Source: Okeania sp. SIO2C9
Lineage (GTDB): Bacteria; Cyanobacteriota; Cyanobacteriia; Cyanobacteriales; Microcoleaceae
Assembly (NCBI RefSeq): GCF_010672455.1
Contig: NZ_JAAHGO010000003.1
Span: 399,611 to 463,610, forward strand
Direction of reading: 5' to 3'
DNA length: 64,000 nt
Below are positions 19,901-29,555 of the stretch, one piece after another. A program made the position numbers and the translations under genes. The notes under the pieces are model-generated. The model had not been told where the DNA came from. It did no database searches and saw only the letters and a list, made by a program, of their open reading frames with translations. How positions within the stretch are numbered: the stretch's first letter is position 1; each line of letters opens with the position of its first letter.

Positions 19901-20314
19901 TGAAGTAATGGACGATGGACAGCATATTTTGAAAAAATTCAAGTTCCTGTTCTGGTGAGAGCTTGTTTTCATGGAGAACCAAGAGTTCACACTCATGCTT
20001 TTCGCATAGCCATTTAACCAGTTCAAATCCTTTCGCGCAGCGGAACGGAGTTCCATATCTAACAAATCTTTCTGGGTGGGCAACCACAAGCTTGTCGATA
20101 TGGCCTGCGAGAACTCTGTCCAAAATGGAGAGGAATTTTCTCCTCCTAAAATTGAGTCCCGATCCAACCTCTGAAATATATTCTGCTGTTGGAAAGTTTG
20201 AGCGTAAAAATTCAATTTGTCTGTCAAGATCATATTGTTGGAATGAGTTGAGGCCCCTGTATAGAGAACTATTCTAACTGTCCTGGTGAGAGGAGTAATA
20301 ATTAACGAAAACAA
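19857..20314 (-). pseudogene. tnpA: IS607-type TnpA serine recombinase remnant
   Basis: In the 19857-20270 frame this reads YDLDRQIEFLRSNFPTAEYI, LAGHIDKLVVAHPERFVRYG, FELVKWLCEKHECELLVL and SARLYGLRKYKK, the core of a serine recombinase. The expected start (RIVLYTGASTHSN, matching the VLYARVSS nucleophile region) is in a different frame near 20230-20275, so there is a frameshift. No MerR-type DNA-binding N-terminus is found upstream of 20314. A 24-nt dispersed repeat is also inserted in frame at 20032-20055. The gene is dead. Confidence 0.8.
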
Positions 20315-20467
20315 GCGCTTTCTTCCCTGACTATTGCTTCAACCCAGACGTCTGAGTGAAATTTTGACTAGAACTTCTGACTCAGGTGGGCAAATACCAC
20401 TTAATCTATAGTTGAGATTCATCACTCAATCTTATTGCTTTTCAAAATTCAACTTACACTAAATTTT

Positions 20468-21757
20468 TTACAACTCTCCTAAAAGACGAACATACTCTTT
20501 GGCAGTCTCTTTCCAAGTCCAATGAGAAAAGCGTGTATCTATTTCTTCAGCAGATAACTTCTTCCGAGGATTGAGAATAAATTCTTCCATGCAATTTGCT
20601 AAAGCATCCACATCTCCAACAGGGAAAAAATCTACCATATCCTCACATTTATAAAGCTCTACCTGCTCTCGAAAAACTTCTAAATCTGACACAATAGCAG
20701 GTATTCCTCTAACAACTGACTCTGATAGAGCTAAACCAAAACCTTCATATTTAGAAGGAAAAACTACACAAGAAGAATTTCTATACCATTTTTCCACATC
20801 TTCATCCGAACAATATCCTAACCCTTCAAAATATTCCTGCATTATATTTTGATTATTCTGAGATATTTCCTGACATTGATGGAGATAATCAATATATTCT
20901 TGACTGTTTTTTTGCTGAGACAAGGTAATTTTCCCAGCAATCAAATTATCAGTTTCTTTACCAATCAAAACTATTTTAAACTTCAACTTTTTTTGAGCAA
21001 GCTTAATACCTGCTTTTAACAGTGTTAAGTGGTCTTTGTAAACACCAAAAGAAGAAGGCAAATAAAAAATTGGCAATTCGCCAATAGATTCTTGGGAATT
21101 TTCTGCTAAACCCAATAACCTTTGTGAAGCATTTGACTTAGTAGGAAAACCTGAATTAGCTATAGTAGTAATCTTGCTAGTAAACTCTGGAAAAATTGAG
21201 ATAATATCTTGGCGAGTTTTTTCAGAAACAGTAAAAACAATATTAACCTTCTTCAGCCATTCCAATAGACTTAAATCATATTTCCTAATATAAGATTCTG
21301 GATAACTTAGAGGTGAAAATCTCCAGAAAACATCATGGGTGATCATTGCCAAAGGAATGTCAAGATCGGGTGGAATTAATTGATTAGCTAAAAAGTACAA
21401 GCAGTGAGTAGCTTGATAACGATTAGCTAAATATTTGATACTCAACTTACTCTGATATTTACGGCGGATACTCTTAAAAAATATTTGGATTTTTTTTGCT
21501 TTAACATTACCTGATAAAGACGAAAACTTATTAATTACAGAAAGTATTCGAGACTGTAAAGATTTAGGAGGTAATGTAAATGATTCATATTTGATTATTG
21601 GAGATTTCGGTAACTTTTCTTGAAAATAAGCAATCTCCTTTTTTGGCAAAATTAATATTATTTCCTCTACTTGTTCAATTAGCTCTTCAATGGTTCCACA
21701 AATTACTCTTTCAACTCCACCTTTACGATAAAACTCGATAGGAATTATCAATTTCAT
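20468..21757 (-). CDS. Glycosyltransferase family 4 (GT-B)
   Basis: A 429-residue retaining glycosyltransferase of the GT4 type. The N-terminus MKLIIPIEFYRKGGVERV is the usual acceptor-domain start. The C-terminal half carries LPSSFGVYKDHLTLLKAG, KIVLIGKETDN and the sugar-nucleotide EX7E-type motif FPSKYEGFGLALSESVVRG. It probably adds a sugar in exopolysaccharide or glycolipid synthesis on the cytoplasmic side. A GGAG sits 5 nt before the ATG. It is the first of the glycan genes at 20-38 kb and runs in the same direction as the next two. Confidence 0.88.
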   Translation of the reverse strand: MKLIIPIEFYRKGGVERVICGTIEELIEQVEEIILILPKKEIAYFQEKLPKSPIIKYESFTLPPKSLQSRILSVINKFSSLSGNVKAKKIQIFFKSIRRKYQSKLSIKYLANRYQATHCLYFLANQLIPPDLDIPLAMITHDVFWRFSPLSYPESYIRKYDLSLLEWLKKVNIVFTVSEKTRQDIISIFPEFTSKITTIANSGFPTKSNASQRLLGLAENSQESIGELPIFYLPSSFGVYKDHLTLLKAGIKLAQKKLKFKIVLIGKETDNLIAGKITLSQQKNSQEYIDYLHQCQEISQNNQNIMQEYFEGLGYCSDEDVEKWYRNSSCVVFPSKYEGFGLALSESVVRGIPAIVSDLEVFREQVELYKCEDMVDFFPVGDVDALANCMEEFILNPRKKLSAEEIDTRFSHWTWKETAKEYVRLLGEL

Positions 21758-21969
21758 GGTTGCTCCAACATTTAATACTTGTTTTACCCCAAATTGATTA
21801 CCAACTCAACTAATTATTATGACATTTTGCCAAAATATCTTTAAATAGTAAATTTATGATTATAGAGTTTGAAGGGGAGCTAAATTTCCATGTTAGTTTA
21901 AGTTATATAACATAAAGCTCCTTGAGAAATACAGGGCAAAAACTCAATTTTTCGGTTAACTTTGTTCGC

Positions 21970-22914
21970 TCAAAGCCAATATTTTGAAATAAAATCATAG
22001 TGTCCAGCTTGCTCCGGTGGATACCATCCTTGCTCTATTTTTTCGATAATATTTGGCAAAGCTCCGATAAATTCTGGACTTCGGTCTTTAGGATGAATTG
22101 TCCATGCTCTGGGTGAGCTCATAGTTGCTCGTATATAGTTAGTTTTCTCTAACTGCATAGATACCATAACCTCCCAAGAATCTAGCTTGCCTTTGCCAGT
22201 ATAGTAATTTAAGAGGGTTTTTAGGCTTAGTGGCAGTCGATTAAGAAATTTATTCTTGTAAGAACGCCACAAAATAGGCAATGGCAGTAACTTGTCAAAG
22301 CGTTTACGATTAATCAGATACACCCTACTGCTGAAAAATTGAAATTTATAGAACCCCCCTGCTTCTGGTTTTAGGGACTTATTTTTTTGGTACATAGTAC
22401 CATCCTCAGTTGGTGGCCCTGTCAATGGTCTAATTGCCATTATATCCGGATGTTGCTCCATTAACTTGATACCTTCATCTATCCAACTATAATCTGATTG
22501 TTGATGTAGAAGCATATCACTGTCATAATGCAACATATAATCTCCTGGTACAGATTCTATGTGAAAAATTGACCCCAATATCGGATAACCTCTATAGTTA
22601 TGGGTGGGTTTAATCCGACTACCAAAATGCTTTTGGTACATTTGTTTTTGATAAGTTTGGTCATAGTTAATATCCACAACTTTATCTACAATACCTTCAC
22701 TTATCAGTTTCCTGCAGCAATCTCTCAGTTCACTTAAAGTACCAACACCAGGACGCATAACTTTATCTCCAGATAGAGGTGCTGTATCCATACACAACAC
22801 TTTTTGAATAAAATTAAAATTACTCATTCTGACTAGATGAGGAATCGTATGCATCATAAAAGGTATGTCTGTTCTTGCTACCAAAATTGAGAGTGAACAG
22901 GTGTTAGATAACAT
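21970..22914 (-). CDS. Putative GT-A-like glycosyltransferase (DSD motif)
   Basis: A 314-residue soluble protein with strands SILVARTDIPF and a metal-binding-type motif YMLHYDSDMLLH near residue 130. The fold pattern looks like a GT-A nucleotide-sugar transferase, but I do not recognise a named family. A good Shine-Dalgarno (AAGGAG, 9 nt) precedes the ATG. Its place between glycosyltransferases supports a role in surface polysaccharide synthesis. Confidence 0.6.
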   Translation of the reverse strand: MLSNTCSLSILVARTDIPFMMHTIPHLVRMSNFNFIQKVLCMDTAPLSGDKVMRPGVGTLSELRDCCRKLISEGIVDKVVDINYDQTYQKQMYQKHFGSRIKPTHNYRGYPILGSIFHIESVPGDYMLHYDSDMLLHQQSDYSWIDEGIKLMEQHPDIMAIRPLTGPPTEDGTMYQKNKSLKPEAGGFYKFQFFSSRVYLINRKRFDKLLPLPILWRSYKNKFLNRLPLSLKTLLNYYTGKGKLDSWEVMVSMQLEKTNYIRATMSSPRAWTIHPKDRSPEFIGALPNIIEKIEQGWYPPEQAGHYDFISKYWL

Positions 22915-23390
22915 GAATTATGTCTCCTTATTAGAACTTCCAGACAGAATATGGAAAAGTTTGACTTTACTTATTCTTACTACCCTGAAATATAATTTCA
23001 CTTAGGGTATGATTGAGAGGTATTCCTGAGAAAAAGTATCTCAAATTTCATTATATAATCTTGATTCTCTTTACAATAAATATCTCTGAAAAAGAATAAA
23101 ATTTATTACAGAGGCAGGCAAAAAGCAAGAGGCAAAAGAGAAAAGATTTTTAGCAGATTTGGCACTAAAAAACGCTGCAATGCTTACCAAAGCTAATCCA
23201 GGCATATTATACCAATTTAAAAAATTTTAATTAAATCAATTGAAAGATATGAAATCAACAATTTTATCCCTCTATTCCCTATTCCCTATTCCCTATTCCC
23301 TATTCCCTGACTTCTGCAAGAAGTCTATTGCATATAAAGTCTAACAGAATGGTTAGACAAAAGCCTTATATAATTTCTGGAGATATCTAA
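22915..23390. other. Gap with CTATTCC minisatellite
   Basis: This 476-bp stretch has no supported gene. The only structure I see is a tandem (CTATTCC)n run at about 23272-23309. Confidence 0.7.
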
Positions 23391-24503
23391 TCATACTGAA
23401 TCAATATTTTTCAACCATAATGGTGCTACCTGTTCCCAAGTTTCATTTTTGACTTTTTCTTGAATTTCTTCCCTGATAGTTTCTAACTCTTGAGGATTGT
23501 TTAAAAGCTCTACAATTCTATAAGCTAAAGCTTCTTGAGTTTCTTTTGTCTCGGGTTCACCATCTACTTTTATACAATAATCTTTTTCCTTAATCGCGGC
23601 ATAATTAGTAGTCACAGGAACACACCCTACCATTGCCGACTCTCGCAATGAAATACAATCTATTTCTCCATAGGAACACCCATAGTAATGAATCGCTGAA
23701 GTAGACTTTTCATACATTAATTGGTTATGTCCGATACTACCATGTTCTATTACTCCTTGCTGCTGCATTAATTCCATCATTTTCTGCTTCCAAGGAATTA
23801 GTTTTTCACTATTATCACGCCTAGTCCATCCATAGTAAATGTTAAGTTCCGCCTCTGGAATTTCTCTTTTAATAATCGGCCATCCCCAGGTAAGCATAAA
23901 TTCTAAACCTCGATAGTACCTAGAAGCGTATACTAATTTATAGGGTTGTTTTTGGTTTTTAGTAAGCTCTAAAACAGAAGAATCTGCACCGTTATTAATA
24001 ATCGCAAACTTATTATCGGGTAGTTCTGGTAATAAGTTGCGCTGGTAATAACTTTTGACAAAAATTTTATGATAGGGGTTTAAGTATATATGATCGTCAA
24101 ATGTAATTACATCGTGCCAATCAAACCAAATTCTTTTGGCTTTGGCATAGGAAGGTAACATCTTAGGATGTCGCCACATAATGAAAGTATCAAAAGTATC
24201 GTACCAATTAATTTTGTCATAGTTAACATACTTAACTCCTCCATAAATACCCTCTTGATCTTCACAATTAGTAAAAACTGTAACATCATATCCTTGCTTG
24301 ACCCATTCTCTAGTCAAAAAGAATACTGCACTATCTGAACCACTAGCACCTTTAGTTTTAATATCAGATTCTAGTACCAAAAACCGCTTTCCCAGATAAT
24401 ATACAATTGACTTTTCCGGCCATTTTTTAGCAGTTAGTTTTTTAGTTAAGTCATTAGTAAAGGGAATTTGAGATTTAATCCACTTTTTTATAGGTGTTAA
24501 CAT
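23391..24503 (-). CDS. GT-B-like glycosyltransferase, paralog A
   Basis: About 370 residues from the ATG at 24503 (MLTPIKKWIK), with an AGAGA upstream; a TTG at 24524 would add seven residues. It reads as a GT4-like protein: GASGSDSAVFFLTREWVKQGY, RIWFDWHDVITFD, LVYASRYYRGLEFMLTWGWP and AELNIYYGWTRRD, then a donor-site region IDCISLRESAMVGCVPVTT. It is about 50% similar by eye to the divergent gene at 25072, so the two are paralogs. The substrate is unknown. Confidence 0.78.
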   Translation of the reverse strand: MLTPIKKWIKSQIPFTNDLTKKLTAKKWPEKSIVYYLGKRFLVLESDIKTKGASGSDSAVFFLTREWVKQGYDVTVFTNCEDQEGIYGGVKYVNYDKINWYDTFDTFIMWRHPKMLPSYAKAKRIWFDWHDVITFDDHIYLNPYHKIFVKSYYQRNLLPELPDNKFAIINNGADSSVLELTKNQKQPYKLVYASRYYRGLEFMLTWGWPIIKREIPEAELNIYYGWTRRDNSEKLIPWKQKMMELMQQQGVIEHGSIGHNQLMYEKSTSAIHYYGCSYGEIDCISLRESAMVGCVPVTTNYAAIKEKDYCIKVDGEPETKETQEALAYRIVELLNNPQELETIREEIQEKVKNETWEQVAPLWLKNIDSV

Positions 24504-25071
24504 AATATTCTCTAGTATCAACAATAAAATAACAATCTTTGAAGAGACGTTACATCTTTTTATAGTAGTCGTTTAATATTTACTAAGTAGTTGATTTATA
24601 TCATTATTCAGACAAAGCATCTACTACAAAAAAATTATTCTTGATTACACTCAATCCTGTGTTAAAATCATATCACAAAATAGATGAATAAGTTCTAAGA
24701 TAGATGATCTAGTTATCAAGGTTTACTTCAAGTTGATTAACATAGTATAGTCTGTATGTCAATAATAATTGTGGATTTGGAGTAGTAGATAACAAGGAAA
24801 AAAATATTTGAGGTGCAAACTATGTTAATAAATGTACTTTGGGAGAGCCTATATAGTTAAGAATTAATTGTCTATGTAGATGTTTAGTTGAAAATAAAAA
24901 AGACTATCATCAATAAAAGAAAGAATTTTTAGCTGTATGAATCGGAGGAGATGTCTTGGCGATCGCCAGAAACTTCTAAATACTACTAATACTAAATATA
25001 ATCCCGATTCGAGAAAATATTTATTGTTAAAAGAAAAAAGAAAAAAAAAATATACTGGGAGTAATTAAACT
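24504..25071. other. Divergent intergenic region
   Basis: This 568-bp AT-rich spacer lies between two divergently transcribed glycosyltransferase paralogs and should hold both promoters. I see no strong inverted repeat. One HIP1-like GCGATCGC is near 24960. Confidence 0.5.
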
Positions 25072-26169
25072 GTGGCGTTCAAGAAGCTACTCGATAGTTT
25101 TAATTCTAAATTAACTGCATTAAAACAAAGAATAACACCTAAAGTATGGTCAGAAAATTCTATTGTTTACTACACTGGTCACACTCCTTATGAATGGTCT
25201 CCAGAAAGTTTAAAAACAGGATTAGGAGGTGCTGATGCTAGAATAGTATTTCTTGGCAGAGAATGGGTAAAGTTAGGTTATAAAGTTGCCGTATATAATA
25301 ACTGTGGCAATCAAGAAGGTATCTATGATGGAGTAGAGTATAATCATTATTCAAAATTTAATCCTTACGATAGTTTTTATACTCTAATTATGTGGCAATT
25401 TGCCTGGAGAATTAAGTTTCCTATTAAAGCCAAAAGGGTATGGCTAGACTTGGGACAAGGAGTGCTGTTACCAGAACAAGCTAAATATGAAAAATTAAAA
25501 AACTACGATAAGGTGTTCTGTAAAACAAATTATCATCGGTCTCTTCTACCAGAAATACCTGATAATAAAATTGCTATTATTCCTAATGGAGTCGATCCAT
25601 CTTTTTCGTCTCTCTATGAAAATCATAAAGATCCTAATAAAATTATTTACGCTTCTAATTATATTAGAGGTTTAGAAAGAATGTTAGAGTTTGGCTGGCC
25701 GATTATTAAAAAAGAAATTCCAGAGGCAGAGCTAAATATTTACTATGGTTGGAGTAGTAAAGTAGAGCCAGATTGGAAAGAAAAAATGTTAAAATTAATG
25801 GCACAACCAGGAGTAGCTGAACGAGGGAAAATAGGGCGAGAACAACTAATGCAAGAAAAATCAACTTCATCAATTAATTATTATGGTTGTACTTTTAAAG
25901 AAACAGATTGTAATACAGTCCGAGAATCTGCCTTAGTAGGAGCAGTACCAGTCACAACAGATTATGCTGGATTAAAAGATAAAAGTTATTGTGTTAAAGT
26001 CCCCGGTCATCCTTACGACAAAGAAACTCAAGAAGCATTAGCTTATAAAATAGTAGAACTACTAAAAAACCAGGATAAACTTCAAGAAATCCGAGAAAAA
26101 AATGTTGAGTTAGTCAAAGATGAAACCTGGGAAAATGTAGCTAAATTGTGGTTAAGTCAAATATCATAA
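25072..26169 (+). CDS. GT-B-like glycosyltransferase, paralog B
   Basis: A 365-residue paralog of the 23391-24503 gene. It shares VFLGREWVKLGYKVAVYNNC, IIYASNYIRGLERMLEFGWP, EIPEAELNIYYGW and DCNTVRESALVGAVPVTT. It starts at GTG; GGGAG lies about 13 nt upstream. It is followed after 15 nt by the sulfotransferase gene, so the two probably form an operon. An acceptor modified by both a sugar and a sulfate is a reasonable inference. Confidence 0.8.
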   Translation: MAFKKLLDSFNSKLTALKQRITPKVWSENSIVYYTGHTPYEWSPESLKTGLGGADARIVFLGREWVKLGYKVAVYNNCGNQEGIYDGVEYNHYSKFNPYDSFYTLIMWQFAWRIKFPIKAKRVWLDLGQGVLLPEQAKYEKLKNYDKVFCKTNYHRSLLPEIPDNKIAIIPNGVDPSFSSLYENHKDPNKIIYASNYIRGLERMLEFGWPIIKKEIPEAELNIYYGWSSKVEPDWKEKMLKLMAQPGVAERGKIGREQLMQEKSTSSINYYGCTFKETDCNTVRESALVGAVPVTTDYAGLKDKSYCVKVPGHPYDKETQEALAYKIVELLKNQDKLQEIREKNVELVKDETWENVAKLWLSQIS

Positions 26170-26184
26170 GCAGGTATTTTAATT

Positions 26185-27096
26185 ATGACAATGCCAAATT
26201 TTTTATTAATTGGTGCTGCTAAGTCAGGTACTTCTTCTCTTTATTATTATCTGAAGCAACATCCTCAAATTTATATGCCAGCTTCTAGAGACCAAAAAGA
26301 ACCTGATTTTTTTACTTTAGAAGGAGAAAGTAAAGAACGAATTGGTCCGAATGGTACTTTTGTAATGAAAAATGCAATTATAGATTTAGAAACCTATCAA
26401 AAATTGTTTACTGGGGTAACAGATGAAATAGCAATTGGGGAAGCTTCTACTTCATATATTTATAGTGAAAAAGCACCACAACGAATACATAAGCATATAC
26501 CTAATGCTAAAATAATTGCTATTCTCAGAGACCCAGCAGAAAGAGCTTTTTCTCACTTTTTATTTTCTCTGAGTAATGGTAGAGAACCGGAACCGAATTT
26601 TCAGAAAACATTAGCACAAGAAGATTGGCGAGTAGAGAATAATTGGAATTTTCAATGGCATCATAAACGTCGAGGTTTTTATTATCTCCAACTCAAGCGT
26701 TATTTCGATTTATTTTCTCCTAATCAAATTAAGGTTTGTCTGTACGAAGATATTAGAAAAGACCCTATTGCTTTAACTCAAGATATCTTTAAATTTTTGG
26801 GAGTAGATGATACTTTTGTTTTAAATGTGGCGAAAGTACATAACCCTACTAAGGTAGCAAAAAATCAAACTCTTAATACTCTACTAAATCGTCCGAATCC
26901 AATTAAAGATAGTTTGAAATTATTTATGCCAATGGGAATTCGGAAAAAGATAGCAGGGACTCTCAAAAAGAAAAATTTAGGTAAACCAAAATTATCTCCA
27001 AAAATCAGAAAGCAATTAATTGCCGAGTATCGGGAAGATATATTAAAACTTCAGGATTTAATCGGCAGAGATTTATCAAAATGGTTAGAAGTCTAG
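26185..27096 (+). CDS. Sulfotransferase (PAPS-dependent)
   Basis: A 303-residue carbohydrate-type sulfotransferase. The 5'-phosphosulfate loop is FLLIGAAKSGTSSLYYYL near residue 5 and the 3'-phosphate loop is IAILRDPAERAFSHF near 110, as in heparan-sulfate-type enzymes that use PAPS. The mid-region DEIAIGEASTSYIY and the C-terminus are complete. This is the only one of four sulfotransferase genes in the window that appears intact. It lies 15 nt after the glycosyltransferase at 25072. Confidence 0.88.
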   Translation: MTMPNFLLIGAAKSGTSSLYYYLKQHPQIYMPASRDQKEPDFFTLEGESKERIGPNGTFVMKNAIIDLETYQKLFTGVTDEIAIGEASTSYIYSEKAPQRIHKHIPNAKIIAILRDPAERAFSHFLFSLSNGREPEPNFQKTLAQEDWRVENNWNFQWHHKRRGFYYLQLKRYFDLFSPNQIKVCLYEDIRKDPIALTQDIFKFLGVDDTFVLNVAKVHNPTKVAKNQTLNTLLNRPNPIKDSLKLFMPMGIRKKIAGTLKKKNLGKPKLSPKIRKQLIAEYREDILKLQDLIGRDLSKWLEV

Positions 27097-27173
27097 GGAA
27101 ATAAAGATTGATTGATTGAGATGACCAAATAAATAAAGTTTATAGTCTCCCTCTTGCCTGAAGTGAGGTTATC

Positions 27174-27358
27174 AAAAATAAAAATTTAGGTAAACCGAAA
27201 CTGTCTCTAAAGATTAGAAAGCAATAATTCCTGAGTACAAGTGAGTACCAGGAAGATATATTAAAGCTTCAAGATTTAATCAGCAGAGACTTATCAAAAT
27301 GCTTAGAAGTTTAACCAAATTAAAGATTAATTTATTGATATGACCAAATAAATAAAAT
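27174..27358 (+). pseudogene. Decayed partial duplicate of the sulfotransferase 3' end
   Basis: This segment aligns by eye with 26964-27137, the last ~130 coding bases and trailer of the sulfotransferase gene (AATTTAGGTAAACC, GATATATTAAA(A/G)CTTCA, AGATTTAATC and AAATAAATAAA are shared). It carries a TAATTCCTGAG interruption and indels that break the frame. It is a dead fragment of a partial tandem duplication. Confidence 0.75.
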
Positions 27359-27385
27359 CTCAAAGCTGCCTACTTGTTAGGGTAG

Positions 27386-27452
27386 TGATAACTGATAACT
27401 GATAACTGATAACTGATAACTGATAACTGATAACTGATAACTGATAACTGAA
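27386..27452. repeat. TGATAACTGA tandem array abutting a start codon
   Basis: About seven copies of TGATAACTGA (reverse complement of the array at 1-211) run directly into AAATGAC, which holds the start codon of the next gene. There is no Shine-Dalgarno between array and start. Confidence 0.85.
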
Positions 27453-28451
27453 ATGACAGATTTACCCCCAATATATTTTTATCTTCCCCAAGAAAACTGG
27501 CGGAATGATATGCCAGATAAACCAGATATTTATTGGGAAGAATTTGGCAGAGGGATATACTGTTGGACTTTACAAACCTATCTTTATCTTAAAGCAGATG
27601 GGTTTCCTTGTACCTTAGTAGGAATTATGCCAGATGAAGGAATTGTAATAGCTCATCGAGATTCTTTTGACTACGAACTAAGACCAACGCCAAAGGTTTT
27701 AATGGTCTGTATTAAACCAGATCGAAATCCTCATCCTTATGCTCAGTTGCAAGTAGTCCAAAATCCTCAAGATGCCAAAAATTTAAAAAATAGTTATTAC
27801 ATTCCTCTATGGAGACAACCAGGATTAATTCCTCGTAATCCTGAAAGGGGCGATCGCTTTGAGAATATTGGTTATTTTGGTATTAATTCTAATTTAGCGC
27901 CAGAATTAAAAGCTGCTTCTTGGTCGAAACAATTAGAAGAATTAGGATTTAATTGGCAAATTATTCCTAGAAACCGCTGGTATGATTATAGTAATATTGA
28001 TGCTGTTGTTGCTGTGCGTAATTTTCAACAGCAAGATTATACTCAAAAACCTGCTACAAAACTTTACAATGCTTGGCATGCTGGTGTAGCTGCAATTTTA
28101 GGAAAAGAATCAGCTTTTCAGTCAGAAAGAAAAAACGAGTTTGACTATTTTGAAGTTAGTTCAGTAGAAGATGCTATTAATTTTTTGAAGTACCTTAAAG
28201 ATCATCCTCAATTTTATCAAAAAGTGAGAGAAAATGGTGAATATCGATCGCACGAAACTGACCCTCAAAATACTGTTAAACAGTGGCAGAAATTTTTAAT
28301 AGATTTTGCTATACCTAAGTATCGGGAATGGTGTAGTGCCTCTCTGTGGAGGCAACAATTATATTTACAGATTTGTTATTTCAAAATAAAAGTAGATGCT
28401 ACTTATAACCATATTTATTCCTTTTTGAAGCAGGAAGAAAAACAATTGTAG
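27453..28451 (+). CDS. Putative glycosyltransferase
   Basis: A 332-residue soluble protein beginning MTDLPPIYFYLPQENWRNDM. The C-terminal half has GT-B-like features: ENIGYFGINSNLAPELKAAS, IDAVVAVRNF and KLYNAWHAGVAAILGKESAF, which fits a donor-site loop. I do not recognise a named family. The start lies in repeat sequence shared with other loci; ATG at codon 20 (MPDKPDIYW) is an alternative. The context is surface-glycan synthesis. Confidence 0.65.
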   Translation: MTDLPPIYFYLPQENWRNDMPDKPDIYWEEFGRGIYCWTLQTYLYLKADGFPCTLVGIMPDEGIVIAHRDSFDYELRPTPKVLMVCIKPDRNPHPYAQLQVVQNPQDAKNLKNSYYIPLWRQPGLIPRNPERGDRFENIGYFGINSNLAPELKAASWSKQLEELGFNWQIIPRNRWYDYSNIDAVVAVRNFQQQDYTQKPATKLYNAWHAGVAAILGKESAFQSERKNEFDYFEVSSVEDAINFLKYLKDHPQFYQKVRENGEYRSHETDPQNTVKQWQKFLIDFAIPKYREWCSASLWRQQLYLQICYFKIKVDATYNHIYSFLKQEEKQL

Positions 28452-28496
28452 TAACAGTGATTTTTATACCTGAAAATAGCATTCTCAAACTTAAAA

Positions 28497-29531
28497 CTAA
28501 CTCTTCCAACCGCTATCTTCATAAAATTGAGTTAAAGGAATTTTCTTCAGGGGATTTTCACCCATCTCCACTGCTTTTTGGCAAAGCATTCTCAAAAATA
28601 GTTTGTGATTTTCAACATTAACTGGTTGAGGATTCCAGTCTATATCAGAGGATTTTTCTGCTTCCATATTCAATGGAATATAACGCCCAACAGTTTCAAA
28701 GCGAGAATCACCTGAGAGATGTTTTTTTCTTGGTATAAATACTACTGGTGTTCCCAGAGCAAGACATGGAGATGCACAATGTAATCTATTAGTAATTACT
28801 AAACTAGCTTTACTGTACATTTTTAGAAGTGAACGAGCTTTAAAAATATGAATAAGATTTTCCAGCTCTTTATCCGTCCAAATTTTAGGGAAAAGAGAAC
28901 TAAATTCTGAGTTGATAAAAATTTGTGGTATTTCTAAAATTTCTTGGAGACGCTCAATTCCACCTTCAATTGGACGTAAAATCTTACCCTTTTTTACTTT
29001 CATTAGAGTCAATAAGTCTCGATAAGTTATATAATCAACAGAGATGGCTTTTTCTTTTATCTCTTCGGGTAAAAGCTTTAATCCTCTTTCATCAAGATTA
29101 ACTATATAAATTTTGCCTGGAGTTTTTTCTTTGATAGTTGGAAAACTTAAAGTTAAACATCCAGAATAATATGAATCTATATCATAAGACTTTAGTAAAT
29201 TTAATGTTGAGCGATCGCGACAACCAATAGGTTGATGTTCTTTTAAATGTTTAACAACTTCATCCGTTAACATTTCTGGAGTATTAATGTGAATTGAAAT
29301 GTAGAAAGGAGTAATTTTAGGTGGTGGAGGTAGCATTCCTGAGCTATACCACCCATTCATAATACAAAAAGAATCTGGTAAATCGCTAGATATATTTTTT
29401 CCTTGTCGCCTTTCAAGATAATAATCAATTTTAGGCAAATACTGTATCGCGGCCAATGTTTGAATCATGTCACCAACATTTACAGTTCCACCACTTGATT
29501 TACCTTGTTCATATTTCAGTGCAGAGTACAT
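28497..29531 (-). CDS. Polysaccharide pyruvyltransferase family protein
   Basis: A 344-residue protein. GGTVNVGDMIQTLAAIQYL near residue 15, PIGCRDRSTLNLLKSY near 110 and VITNRLHCASPCLALGTPVVF near 250 match the pyruvyltransferase (CsaB/PssM-like) fold, which adds ketal pyruvate to polysaccharide sugars. An AAGGAG Shine-Dalgarno is 9 nt before the ATG. It lies 24 nt downstream of the broken sulfotransferase gene in the same direction, and they probably form one operon. Confidence 0.82.
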   Translation of the reverse strand: MYSALKYEQGKSSGGTVNVGDMIQTLAAIQYLPKIDYYLERRQGKNISSDLPDSFCIMNGWYSSGMLPPPPKITPFYISIHINTPEMLTDEVVKHLKEHQPIGCRDRSTLNLLKSYDIDSYYSGCLTLSFPTIKEKTPGKIYIVNLDERGLKLLPEEIKEKAISVDYITYRDLLTLMKVKKGKILRPIEGGIERLQEILEIPQIFINSEFSSLFPKIWTDKELENLIHIFKARSLLKMYSKASLVITNRLHCASPCLALGTPVVFIPRKKHLSGDSRFETVGRYIPLNMEAEKSSDIDWNPQPVNVENHKLFLRMLCQKAVEMGENPLKKIPLTQFYEDSGWKS

Positions 29532-29555
29532 AAATTAAATCTCCTTTGATAACTA

